A stretch of DNA of 64,000 bases, from positions 5,211,333 to 5,275,332 of the forward strand of contig NC_133399.1 in the NCBI RefSeq assembly GCF_047511655.1, given 5' to 3'. The notes below the pieces were generated by a model. That model saw nothing but the letters and a program-made list of their open reading frames with translations. It did no database searches and was not told the origin of the DNA. Position 1 is the first letter of the stretch; every line of letters starts with the position of its first letter. Shown piece by piece: positions 34,458-47,239 of this stretch. Both the position numbers and the translations under genes were made by a program. Origin of the DNA: Castor canadensis (lineage: Eukaryota > Chordata > Mammalia > Rodentia > Castoridae).

Positions 34458-34673
34458 TGTGCTGGGTACCAGAGGCTCGTGACTGTAAATCCACCTACTT
34501 GGGTGGCTGAGAACACAAAGATTGAGGTTTGAGTTCAGCTCAGGCAAATTGTTCACCAGACCCCATCTCCAAAATAACCACAGTAAAATGGACTGGAGCT
34601 GTGGCTCAAGTTGTAGAGCACCGATTTGCAATTGTAAAGCCCACAATTCAAACCCTAGTCCCACACAAAAAGT
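34458..34673 (+). repeat. SINE (B1-ID)
   Basis: GCTGGGTACCAGAGGCTCGT to ATTCAAACCCTAGTCCCAC. It lies immediately upstream of olfactory-receptor pseudogene 1. Right-arm copy 39787-40002. Confidence 0.9.
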
Positions 34674-34689
34674 ACAGAGTTAAGATTTG

Positions 34690-35560
34690 CAGTTGGATCT
34701 ATGCCAGAGCCTGTTCTCTTCCATGCATTCAATTAGGTCTGGTGTTACAGATGCAATATGGTACCCGATCAGACTGGAGCCAAGGGCAGGATTCAACCTC
34801 CTTGATTTCCTTGGCATTTTCATGGCAACTGCCACCTCCCTTCTTCCTGCTCTACCTGCTGGTTTGTGCACACATTTCTGGGAACTTGCTCATCATGGCT
34901 GCTCTCTGGGCTGAGCACAGACTCTTGCCCATGTCCCATTTCCTGTTCACCCTCTCCATCTTGAAGATCACATCTTGCATGCTGGCTGACCTGCTCTTCA
35001 CCCATCACTCTACCATCTTGTGGCCAGTGATGAACACAGGTCCTTGTCCTTCACATTGGGCTAAACTCACCTCTGCCTACTCACAGTCTTTAGCTATGAT
35101 GGCTCTATGGCCATCTGCCACCTGTGCATTGCAGGAAGCATTGTTGACTAGCTATGTCCATCTAAGCCATGTAAGATGGCTCATCCTTGGGTATGATGCA
35201 ACAATTCCTTTTCACTTGATCTTCTGTGAGTGCAAGGGAAGTCATCATTTGTCTCCTGTGCATTTTGTCTTTTGAATCTGGATTGTTAGGACCATGGTAG
35301 TCACCATGGTTGTGATCATTGTGTCTCTTCCAGAACTGACAATGATGTTTAAACATCATTGTCCTCATACAGCCTGCCACTTTGAGAATCTCCACTGTGG
35401 ATGCCTGCACAAGACATTCTTTACATGTGCACCCCACCTCCATGATTGTTGTGCAATATGGTTTATACAACTATTACCTACCTCAAGTCTAGAGGTTCCT
35501 GTTAGACTTACAGTGTCACCCTGTTGCCTACCACAGTGGCACTTACCACTCCCTTGATGA
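34690..35560 (+). pseudogene. Olfactory-receptor pseudogene 1 (full-length relic, crosses the arm/spacer edge)
   Basis: A class II olfactory-receptor-like sequence in several frames. One frame reads LPPPFFLLYLLVCAHISGNL then LIMAAL (TM1 with the GN motif), AEHRLLPMSHFLFTLSIL (loop 1/TM2). A second frame has SYDGSMAICH, a decayed form of the diagnostic MAYDRYVAIC motif at the end of TM3. Near the end KTFFTCAPHL corresponds to the KAFSTCxSHL motif before TM6. The last third (35270-35560) lies in the single-copy spacer. At least one frameshift between TM2 and TM3 and the loss of key residues make it non-functional. Confidence 0.85.
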
Positions 35561-36031
35561 TCAAGAAACCAGCAAATCAACCCCAAGAATAGAAAGTGAA
35601 GGATGCTTTAAATAAAAGCTTCTGCCTAAAATTCTGTTCTCAAAGCTGGTGTTGGTGAATTTCATGGGGAGCCTGATCTCCATCAGACTCTTTTTTGTGT
35701 TGCTGGGGATCAAATCCAGAATGTTCTTCATTCAGGACAAGTGCTCTGCCTCTGAGTTCCACTCTCAAGGCCTCCACAGGACTGTTGAAATGATTCAGGT
35801 ATCAGAAAATACATACATCAGTATTTGTTTGATTCACATCAGCTGTTTGTCTCCTCAGCTTCTTCCTTTGGCTCTGGCCATAATGATCCATTGTGTGTGA
35901 CCTGGTGTGATGAATCCCTACTGTTTTCTGTGCCTAGGAATATGGCATCTATCTATGAGCAGGATGGGATTAGCATAGGGATGTGGGAGGAGTTATGTAC
36001 ATGGTTCTGAACTGATCAATTATGAAAAATC
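35561..36031. other. Unassigned sequence with a SINE-like stretch
   Basis: 35690-35770 reads like a degraded antisense ID element (GTTGCTGGGGATCAAATCC). The rest is unassigned. Confidence 0.4.
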
Positions 36032-36342
36032 ACAAGCAGGACGCAGTGGCATGTGCCTTAACCACTAGTACTCAGGAAGCAGAGATGAAAGGGTTGCAAT
36101 TCCAGGCCAGACAAAGTTAAGAGTTAGTGAGACCCCATGTCAATTACAAGCCAGGTGTGGTGTCATACACCTGTTATCACAACTACAAGGGAGACATATT
36201 AGGAAGATCATGATCCATGTCAGCCTTGGCAAAAAATGTGAGACCCTATCTGAAAAATAACTAAAGCAAAAACGAATGGTGGTGTGACTGAAATGCTAGA
36301 GGGCCTGACTGACTTCAAACCCACTACTAAGAAAAGAAAGTA
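36032..36342 (+). repeat. Two adjoining SINE units (B1, B1-ID) in spacer
   Basis: GGACGCAGTGGCATGTGCC..., then CCAGGTGTGGTGTCATACAC and an ID part ending CTTCAAACCCACTACTAAG. Confidence 0.75.
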
Positions 36343-36374
36343 AACAGAGGGGAAGATGGTTCCTTCTGCAATGA

Positions 36375-36790
36375 GTTAAAGGGAAAAGTGCAATCTAGCA
36401 CAAGGGATCATTATGGAATAGGTATAGATATCTTCAATATGCAGATGAGAAGTGTTTGTTGATGTCAGCTCATGAGTGAATCAGCCATATGGGTCCTCCC
36501 TTGTGAGCACTACATGACACAGTACATACAGCAAGGGAGGCTCATGTGGGATGGACCCTATCCTCTGAAAGAGGGAGTTGCATGTTTGAGCAGGAGCAGG
36601 ATGTATTTTATGATAATCCTGAGAAGACTGTCACATTCAGTGTCTATGTTTCATCCAATATTGTCATAAGTCATTCATATATTGTGACACTCATAAATCT
36701 CAAGATAAATTCTTACATATCCTCATTTAGATAATATGCATATATGTTATTATCCACATTTTAAGGGGTTTGGGGCAGGGTTTGCCAAGC
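36375..36790 (+). repeat. LTR-like repeat, spacer copy 1
   Basis: 5' part matches the interrupted repeat at 6680-7320 (opposite strand); 3' part (36619-36790) matches 38857-39004 in the same orientation, sharing AATATTGTCATAAGTCATT and CTCAAGATAAATT. Family not recognised. Confidence 0.6.
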
Positions 36791-36811
36791 AGGAACTGTC
36801 ACTTCAGTCAT

Positions 36812-36938
36812 TTTTCTGTAGTCATTTTGGAGATGGGTTTTTGTGAACTATTTGCTTGGACTGGCCTCAATCCTTGATCCTCTCTACCTCAGCTTCCCAA
36901 ATAGCTAGGATTACAGGCATGACCCTCTCTGCCCCTGT
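36812..36938 (-). repeat. B1-type SINE in spacer
   Basis: Antisense: ATTTTGGAGATGGGTTTTTG to AGCTAGGATTACAGGCATG. It follows LTR-like copy 1, as the SINE at 39005 follows copy 2. Confidence 0.82.
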
Positions 36939-37106
36939 GCCTGTTTCTTATCCAAATTGTAGATGTGAGGAAAAAGTGAATTGGATAGATTAGGCAATTA
37001 ATTTGAAAACACACTGCCATGCCTTCATGAAGCAGCTATTAAAGAATTTCTGGATCCATATAGATCCATCCCAAGTGGGCTAAGAATTTTTCTTTTCCTT
37101 TCTATC

Positions 37107-37190
37107 CTTTGTGGTACTGAAATTTAAACTCAAAGCCTAGCACTTGCTAGGCTTGTGCTCCATCACTTGTGTCACAACCATAGCCCTGGA
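37107..37190 (-). repeat. ID-type SINE in spacer
   Basis: Antisense: GTGGTACTGAAATTTAAACT, CACTTGCTAGGCTTGTGC. Confidence 0.78.
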
Positions 37191-37804
37191 TTCAGCCTTC
37201 TTGAGGTTAGAGTGTGGTTCTGGCTTACTTCTGAGTCCCTGAAGCCACTCTAGGAGCCTGAACCTGACATGATTTGTCAAATGAATTAGTGCTGTAGATG
37301 TGGCAAGAGGATGTTGGAGGAGAGGGAAGCAGAGGCACTCCATTGTCAGACATATCACTCATTCTACAACATATGTCCTATGCCTTGAATATTATATCCT
37401 TCTACACTGATCACTTGTTTGCCAAAGCTAAAAGTGAACAATAGCAAAATTGTCCTTGCCCAACTTCATAAGCCTGTCCCCAGACTCAGGCTTTTGCAGA
37501 GAGTTGAAGAAGGTGTATCAAAATGAAAGGGGAGGCAACCAGGTGTTGGTCAATTACAGATGGGTCCATGGTGCAGTCATGGTTTTTCCAGAACTGTTCA
37601 GACATACCAGGACACCTAGGCCTCATTACTTCCTGTTTCTGAGTCTCAGTTTCTCCTTCCATAAAGTGAGGTTGACCAGATGGTCCTCTGACATGTGAGC
37701 TGATGCTGGTATTCCCCTTGGTATCTTAAGTGTCCAAGGGACTTGATGCTTGCTTTGGTGGGAAATGGTGAGGTCTATCATCCCCGAGCCACAGAAAAGA
37801 TTTT
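37191..37804. other. Unassigned spacer sequence, possible MIR
   Basis: 37640-37690 has GTCTCAGTTTCTCC and CATAAAGTGAGG, resembling the MIR 3' part. The remainder is unassigned. Confidence 0.35.
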
Positions 37805-37998
37805 GCTATTTGAGCTCAGCCTAGGTAAATAGTTTGTGAGACCCTATCTGTAAAATACCCAACGAATATTTTTTTAAAAATATGATGGGGGGTAGGGGGG
37901 TAAAAGCTGATAGAGTGGCCCAAGTGGTAGAGCACCTGCCTCGCAAGTGTGAGGCCCTTAGTTCAAACCTCAATACCACCAAAAAATAAATAAATAAA
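37805..37998 (+). repeat. SINE (B1-ID) in spacer
   Basis: GTAAATAGTTTGTGAGACCC, GTGGTAGAGCACCTGCCTCG and a TAAATAAATAAA tail. Confidence 0.9.
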
Positions 37999-38289
37999 GG
38001 GTAAGGTTTGGGGCCCATGATTTTAGTGGTAAACAAAGGTCTGTCCCTCTCTCGTTCCTTTCCAGGTTGCTGCTTAGATGAGGAAACTACTGGTGGTGAA
38101 CTGGAGGGAGCTTTTCCCTCGCTCCTTTGTTACAGTGAGCTTTCTCTCCCTCCTGGTTATTACTGATCCTAACAGGGGCTAACTGGGAGTGACTAGAGAT
38201 TCAGAAAAGACACAGGATAGACAGACAGAAAATGGGATCAGGTGAGATGGGCTCTCAGGTGGAGATGCACAACCCTCATTGCTTCTTTT

Positions 38290-38760
38290 CTCTATCTTTA
38301 TTCTTTAAGGCCTTACTCCTTTGCAGTTCTTTAAAACCTTAATTCTAAAGTCTTTCCTTAAAACCTTGTTTTAAACCTCTTTCCTTAGACTCACACTGTC
38401 CCATGTTTTCTCTTAGCTGTTCCTTAGCATAATCTCTCTTAAAGTCTTTTGCCCCCAGGCTTGCACTGTCCCATCTCTCTTTAGCTTTCTTAAAGCCTTC
38501 GTGCTCAGACTTGCAAACAAAAACAGCCACGACTAAAAACTGCATATGCGTAACTCTTAAAGTCTTGGTCCTTAGACTTACACTGTCCCATCTCTTTTTG
38601 ACTTTTCTTTAGCTTAACTTTTCTAAAGCCTATGTTAAAGTTCTCGGTGCAGACTTTCTATCCACCCTTCTTTAGCAATTCCCCTTTAGCAATTATTTTC
38701 CCTTCAGCAGTCTTTTCCCTTCAGCAATTCTTTTCCCTTCCAAAATCTTCCCACACCAAA
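38290..38760. repeat. Pyrimidine-rich block with degenerate tandem repeats
   Basis: CACTGTCCCAT occurs near 38394, 38467 and 38582, each followed by CTCTTT- or GTTTTC-like text and preceded by AGACT/AGGCTT. Further on, CTTTAGCAATTCCC, CTTCAGCAGTCTTTTCCC and CTTCAGCAATTCTTTTCCC form a short-period array. Family unknown; may be part of an LTR. Confidence 0.6.
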
Positions 38761-38856
38761 ATGCCCCAAAGCAAAAACCAAAAGCCCAGAGCAAAAGCCC
38801 AAGGCAAAATGTCTTACATCCTCCTTCAGAGGGTCTCTTAAACCCAGTGTAAAACC

Positions 38857-39004
38857 TGAGAAGGCTGTCATGTACAGAGTCTGTGTTTCAGCAAATATTG
38901 TCATAAGTCATTAATGTACAGTGGCACCTAATAAGTCTCAAGATAAATTATTACAAATCCATACATAGATAAAAGGCTTATACATTATGCATATTTTGGA
39001 AGGA
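38857..39004 (+). repeat. LTR-like repeat, spacer copy 2
   Basis: Direct repeat of 36619-36790. Followed, as copy 1 is, by an antisense SINE. Confidence 0.75.
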
Positions 39005-39190
39005 TGTAGGTCTGGGGTTTGAATTCAGGGCTTCAACGTGCAAAGCAAGTGTTCCACTGTTTGAACCAAAGCACCAGTCCAATTTGCTGTGTTTATTTTG
39101 GAGATGGAGTATCATGAACTATTTGTCTCGGCTGTCCTCAAACTCAGTCCTCCCTAACTAAGCCCACCAAGTAGCTAGGATTACAAGTTT
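39005..39190 (-). repeat. SINE (B1-ID) truncated at the palindrome junction
   Basis: Antisense: GGGGTTTGAATTCAGGGC, then GTAGCTAGGATTACAAG ending at the junction. The last ~25 bases of a full B1 (its 5' end) are missing, replaced by the cut olfactory-receptor copy. Confidence 0.85.
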
Positions 39191-39773
39191 GACAAAATGC
39201 ACAGGAGACAAATGATGACTTCCCTTGCACTCACAGAAGATCAAGTGAAAAGGAATTGTTGCATCATACCCAAGGATGAGCCATCTTACATGGCTTAGAT
39301 GGACATAGCTAGTCAACAATGCTTCCTGCAATGCACAGGTGGCAGATGGCCATAGAGCCATCATAGCTAAAGACTGTGAGTAGGCAGAGGTGAGTTTAGC
39401 CCAATGTGAAGGACAAGGACCTGTGTTCATCACTGGCCACAAGATGGTAGAGTGATGGGTGAAGAGCAGGTCAGCCAGCATGCAAGATGTGATCTTCAAG
39501 ATGGAGAGGGTGAACAGGAAATGGGACATGGGCAAGAGTCTGTGCTCAGCCCAGAGAGCAGCCATGATGAGCAAGTTCCCAGAAATGTGTGCACAAACCA
39601 GCAGGTAGAGCAGGAAGAAGGGAGGTGGCAGTTGCCATGAAAATGCCAAGGAAATCAAGGAGGTTGAATCCTGCCCTTGGCTCCAGTCTGATCAGGTACC
39701 ATATTGCATCTGTAACACCAGACCTAATTGAATGCATGGAAGAGAACAGGCTCTGGCATAGATCCAACTGCAA
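39191..39773 (-). pseudogene. Olfactory-receptor pseudogene 1, right-arm copy (3'-truncated)
   Basis: Reverse-complement copy of 34687-35269. The frame reads the same TM1-TM2 text (LLYLLVCAHISGNLLIMAAL, AEHRLLPMSHFLF) and the broken TM3 motif region. It ends at 39191, where the left copy continues into TM5-TM7 sequence. The missing end is the result of the duplication breakpoint. Confidence 0.9.
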
Positions 39774-41630
39774 ATCTTAACTCTGTACTTTTTGTGTGGG
39801 ACTAGGGTTTGAATTGTGGGCTTTACAATTGCAAATCGGTGCTCTACAACTTGAGCCACAGCTCCAGTCCATTTTACTGTGGTTATTTTGGAGATGGGGT
39901 CTGGTGAACAATTTGCCTGAGCTGAACTCAAACCTCAATCTTTGTGTTCTCAGCCACCCAAGTAGGTGGATTTACAGTCACGAGCCTCTGGTACCCAGCA
40001 CAACTCTGTGCTTTTAAACAACTTGCTGAATTTCCATGAGCCTCCTTTTCCTCATCTATAAAAGGATAATGGATCTTATTATTGATCACAGTGACAAAGA
40101 TAAATAGACCAACACATTAAGGTTTTAAGACATAGTTTAAGACATGGTTTAGTGCTGGCTCATGTGGTAGAGCACCTGCCTAGCAAGCATGAAAACCTGA
40201 GTTCAAGCCCTAGCAACACCAAAACAGAGACATAGTTTAGGTAATATTTGCATTTTTATTAATATTGATGAAAGTTAAAAAATGTGCCTACCTTTGGAGC
40301 CACTGGAGGCAGGCATGGATAATGGCAGTCCACCTCTCCTGATAATTTAGCAAGGCTAGAAAACAGTGCTTTACCACCAGTTTATGTCCTTAGCCCTTTC
40401 ATTCTGTTTTATTATTACTGACTTGACAAATAATAATGCTTATGCTTGTTAGAAAAGAATAAAAATTGTGAGTATGAAATCACAAATGTATACAATATTT
40501 CCCTGGAATATCAAGTAAGAAGTAATGAACACAAGTTGAACTATGTAAAAATAAAAGTAGCTAAACCGTAAAAAGCTAGAAATTATAAGTGTGGGTGTGA
40601 AATTTTAACACAGATTTTGGAAATACTCCTTATCAACAATGGATTCCTGTGGAGTTAATGCTATTTATAAATAGGCTAATGAATATTTTAAGCTCTTTAG
40701 AAAACATGGAATTTAAATCATAAAAAGCAAACATACACCTTTTACAGATGTTCATCGGATATCAGTACATCATAAAATTTCTATGAGTTGCAATCCAGAA
40801 ATATTGTATAGACTATAACTCTGTCAAATTTGGGCCGGAGTTACAGCTTAAGCAGCACAGCACATGCCTAGCAAACCTGAATATCATGGTTGTAATCATA
40901 ACTATTGGGGAGGAAGACATCAGGAGCATCACAGTTCCAGGACACCTGGGCAATACAAAACTTAGCAAGACCCCATCTCAACCAATAACTGAGCACAGTT
41001 GTTCACATCTGTCATCCTAGAAATTTAGGAAGGATAAATAGAAAGAATAAGGATCCAGCTGACCTGGGCCAAATGCAAGACACTATTTGATAAATAACTA
41101 AGGCAAAAAGGACTACAGGCATGGTTCAAACTATAGGGTGCCTGCCTATCAACTGGAAGTCCATGAGTGCAAACCCCAGTACTGCAACAAAAGGAGCCCA
41201 GTATTTACTAATCATTCAGTGTACCATTTTTGCATACAACGCAGAGAAGAGACAGAATTCTTCCCAAGTTGTTGCTAAAAATAGAAGAAGTTGACAGATG
41301 TCTCTCCAATTCACGTGTTGAAAATATCGTTAATTGAAAGTTTGCTTACCCTAATAAACAAACTTAATCTAGTGAATATCATAGCCAAACATAAAGTATT
41401 CTACAGCACTCCCAGTGCCTTCATTTGGGAAGGGTATTTAAGCGAGATTTTCTAATTAATTTTTGAATAGCTCATGTAATATATCAAATGCATTGCCCTG
41501 TGCAGTATCAGTTCTTTACCATTTCCTAATCAGAAATGTGCAATTGGAAGAGCACTGTACTGCATGTCAGGTATTGGAAAAGATCTACATTGAAACATTA
41601 TTCTGCCTATCTATTTTATAAATAACCACT

Positions 41631-42066
41631 GATGAACACAAGACATTTATGACTTGAAAAACATTTTATTCAGGCATCTGTTTTCTGGAGCACTCTACAC
41701 AAGTATCTTTGCATTAAAATATTCACTTCACTAACATTTATAGTGAAGTGAATATTCCTCTACTGCATGAGGAATTTTCAAAGGACTTTAAAACTATCAG
41801 TCACCAATGGCAACATACTTTTATTTTCCACACTCAGATTGGGTACAGAGGGCATCTTTTATATGTGCCATCAGGAGAACTTCATGTATCTCTTCTAATC
41901 AAGGCTTCCTGACACAGTATGCACCATGTATCTGGGAAGTGAAATAAGATGACTGAAGGCATTCCCACACACGTCATATTGATGTTATTCTCGTCACAGT
42001 GGTCTCATATTGCTACTAGGGTTATGTGTTCCTTATTCTAAAGTTAGGCATTCTTCCCAGGGTGAG
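41631..42066 (-). pseudogene. Zinc-finger 3' end (unit 2), right-arm copy
   Basis: Reverse complement of 32395-32830, with the same AATTCCTCATGCAGT and CTGATGGCACATATAAAAG blocks. Confidence 0.65.
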
Positions 42067-42161
42067 TCCCTGTATGTTTTGTACAGCCACTGGAGGAAAT
42101 GAAGGGTTACCACATGTTTTACATACAAGCAGTTTCTCTCCACTGTGATTTCTCTCATGTA

Positions 42162-43602
<1,441 letters not shown>

Positions 43603-45171
43603 AGTTTTATTCTAGGAAGCGTCTTCCTACTCATAGTAGTATCTGCAATCTAGGTGAAGATTTCTCCACAGTAATTCCCTAATGAGTGTTCACAGGGTCT
43701 CTTGACTGCTTCACATCTATGCAAAATGGGAAGCCCATTGGTAAGATTTCATTCATTATTTAACTTACTGTTTTATGTACTCCAACAGTTTCTGAACATG
43801 AGTGGACTGAATGCTCTGCACAATGGCCTGAGAAAAATTATTATCAAAATGATGGTAATGAGGTCTTAGGTGTACAGCTCGTGTGAAATAGCACCTATCT
43901 AGGAAGAATGAAGCCTTCAATTCTCACCGCAGTACCAGCTGGGAAAATGGTATTCATAGAGTGTTTCTTAATACTGTTGACAAAGTAATGATTTTGAAAA
44001 TGCTGAAAGGGTATGTTACATCTGTTTACTTAGTTTAGAGACTGTTTCTGTGTTGCTTGGGCTGGTCTCCAACTCCTGACCCATGTGTGTCATTGTTATG
44101 GCTACCAGGAAATACAGACATGTGCCCCCAACACATATTTTACCTTTTATAAAAATTATTAGGATAAAATAATTACCCATAGGAGATTCACTGTGATGTT
44201 TACATAAAGGCATATAATGTTTGATCAAATTTACACCATCTACATTACTCTTTCTCTGTATGTCCTTTTAAATGTGCTGTAGTATTCTTCACACAAAATT
44301 CTTGGGACTAAAACCACTGATTACCTTGAAACATTTGCAAATATAAAATGAGATATTGCGAAGACATCCTAAACTCAAAATTCACTTTTTTGGTGGGGTG
44401 AGGTAGGGTACTGGCGATTGATCTCTGGGGCTTGTACTCTCTAGGCAGGTGCTGAACATTTGAGGTATTCCACTAGCCATTTTGCATTGGTTGCTGTATT
44501 TATGGGTGCAGGGAGGGACATTGGGTTTGAACTCAGTGCTTAAAACCTGCAAGGAAGGTGCTCTATTAGATTTGATTATTTTTCAGATAGGATCGAGTTA
44601 ATTTTGACCAGGCTGGCATTGAAATGCAATCCTCTGATCTCTGCCTCCCAAGGAACTAGAATTACAGACTTTAGTCCCAGCATCCAGCTACAATATTCAC
44701 TTTTGTATCATACATATCTTATAACCAAAAGCTTTAAGGTATATTTGTCATGCTATAATTTTTTGTGCTTGTAACAACATTTGTGTACATAATAAATGTC
44801 CCATGTGGCATGTTTTCAATATTAGAACAATTCAGTTCATTATCCAACTTGTATTTTCAACTTATATGCATTTTTGTAGAAAATTTCTTGGGTTAGGTCA
44901 GTTGGAAACTGAACATATTAGTTCACTATCTTGCCTTCCAAAGTTCTTGTCACTAATGGGATACAGGTGGATCACGCCTATTATACTAGTGATTCAGGAG
45001 GATATGTGTTCAAAGGTAGCCCCGGAAATAGGTATCTAACCCTATTCTGAAAATACCTGACACAAACAGGGCTGACGGGGTAACTCAAAAGGTAGATTTC
45101 CTGCCCAACCATCATGAAGCCTTGATTTCAAACCCAAGTCCCAATATAACAAAAAAATATTGTCACTACAG

Positions 45172-45647
45172 GATTCTTTAGGCACACTGATTTATTTTTG
45201 CAATGTGCAACTCTTACCATCCATCCATACTCACACCCTGTCTCACAGCAATTCTGATAGTAGTTTAGAACTACGTGGTGAAGCTACAGCAGAACAAGAT
45301 CACCCCACCCTCCATACACTGGGTCTTCAGGACTTCTCATAACAAAATCCTACTAAGGAGTGAGCACAAGAACATAAACACTAGCCATCCTGAGATGGCA
45401 CATTCTTATGAATGCCTGGGGACAAGGTTAAACCTTTGCTAGTGTATGGGAAATACATAGACATGGGCTTCACCACTCTGACAATAGGGGATTGGTGTTC
45501 CAAACAGTTTATGTCAACAACATGGTACTTGTTTAACTCAGGAAGTCTTGGAATTCCTGTCATGCTCAATAGAAAGAGCCTCAAAATATATTCTGGACAA
45601 TGAACATCTAATCAGCTGGTCTGACAATATTTAACACAGTGTGTCAC
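45172..45647 (-). other. Upstream region of zinc-finger unit 2, right arm
   Basis: Mirror copy of 28815-29290. Confidence 0.6.
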
Positions 45648-45684
45648 ATTTTTTGATTTTGCTTTCTTTTTTTTCTATAGCTGT

Positions 45685-45789
45685 CTTCTTCTTCTTCTTC
45701 TTCTTCTTCTTCTTCTTCTTCTTCTTCTTCTTCTTCTTCTTCTTCTTCCTCTTTCTCTTCTTCTCCTTCTTCCTCTTCTTCTTCTTCTT
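45685..45789 (-). repeat. (CTT)n / (GAA)n microsatellite, right arm
   Basis: Pure run of 21 CTT units at 45685-45747, followed by the imperfect part. The left arm has 14 pure units. Confidence 0.97.
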
Positions 45790-46501
45790 GTGGGAGCGGT
45801 TCAACTGGGGTTTAAACTAGGCAGACACTGTACTGCTTGAGCCACTGCACCAGTCCTGCCTTGGTGTGGGTATTTTCCAGATAGGGTCTCCCAAACTATT
45901 TGCCTTGGGGCTAGGTTTGAACCATGATCCCCTAGAAGTCTGCCTCTGGAGTAGCAAGCATACAGGCATTAGCCACGAACACCCAGCTCTGGGTTACTTA
46001 CAGACCAACCTTATGACTAAAAACGATTCATGAATGATAATTCACTATGTTAATGGAAATATGCCATGGCTCTTATTGGAAAATGTCCAAGGACAATGAC
46101 ACAGTGGAAAGGATGAGACATGTTCTACAAAGAACTCAATGTCACCACCATGTCACCTTCCACACACATTTATAAAATGCTAATTACAAAATGTACTTTT
46201 AATTAGTACAGCAAAAACTATTTTACCAAATCTAGGATAAATAGTGAATGTCTGAAATGTAAGGTTTTGGAGAACCAGGCACTTGTCACATGGTGCAATC
46301 ATAACAGTGTAGGATGGGGCATGAGGATCATGAGGATCCAGAGTTTGCTACCTGCCTGGACTACCACAGGAAGACTTGTTTCAAAAGAAAACAAAGAAAA
46401 ATAAACAAGAAAATAATAAAAACCACGAAAAATCTGTTTTTAAGGAAGAATGTGACAGGTGCCTAGTAGACACACAAAAATTGGAAACTCACTATTATTG
46501 T

Positions 46502-46952
46502 TTGTATCTGGAATGTCCTCCAAAGACACATACATTGAAGGCCTGGTCTCCAATGCATCAATGCTCAGAAGTGCAGCTTTAGGGAAAAAAACTATACCAC
46601 GTAGACTGTGATCTCATAAAGGGATCAATCTACTGATGGGGTCATAATTAAGTAGAATATAGGGAGGTGGTGGAAACTGCAGGAGTTAGGGAGTGCATAG
46701 AGACTGTAGAACATAGAGGTATTCCTTGCAAGGGTATCTTGTCCCCTTCCCCTTAATTTCAATTAGCATCCTGGCTTGCAATGGTGACATCCATGACACC
46801 TTGACACCACCATGATGTTTTGCCACACCATAGGTCAAAACAATAGGACCAGCAAACAAAACCTCTGAAGCCAGGAACCAAAATAAAATTTTCACCTTTC
46901 AATTGTTTCTCTCAGGTATCTTCTGTCAATAAAAGAGAGGTGACTAACACAA
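46502..46952 (+). repeat. Interspersed repeat, right-arm copy of 27540-27990
   Basis: Same block order in reverse complement, ending GTTTCTCTCAGGTATCTTC. Family uncertain. Confidence 0.45.
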
Positions 46953-47239
46953 TCCACTATTGAAGACACACTTTGAATATGGAGATGAACACAGATCACA
47001 GAAAGGAAAGCAGTCTTCAGTGGGCCCAGATGGAAAAAGAAATATGGTTCACACATTGTACAGTAGTAGATGAGATAACCAGGTCTTCTATACATTGAGT
47101 GAGGACAAACTGTTATGTTACTTTTTGGAAAAATGCAGATTCTTCTATACCACAGACAATAATAAAATTATGCATTTAAAACATGAAATACAAAACTGAA
47201 TTCTTTAATAGGTAGTAGTCAAATATCTTTGGGATGGAA

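Larger units (their letters stand above)
35270..39190. other. Single-copy spacer between the palindrome arms
   Basis: 3921 bases that are not mirrored. It starts with the 3' third of olfactory-receptor pseudogene 1 and then holds SINEs, an LTR-like repeat present twice in direct orientation, and a pyrimidine-rich block with short tandem repeats. It ends in a SINE cut off at the junction with the right arm. Confidence 0.9.

Noticed and set aside
34573-34670. Possible tRNA genes in many GTTCAAACCC-containing stretches
   Set aside because: These are the tRNA-derived parts of SINEs, with A-rich tails, B1 partners and degenerate stems.
34529-35275. 248-codon open frame as a functional gene
   Set aside because: It begins inside a SINE, covers an olfactory receptor only to TM2, and the TM3 motif lies in another frame.
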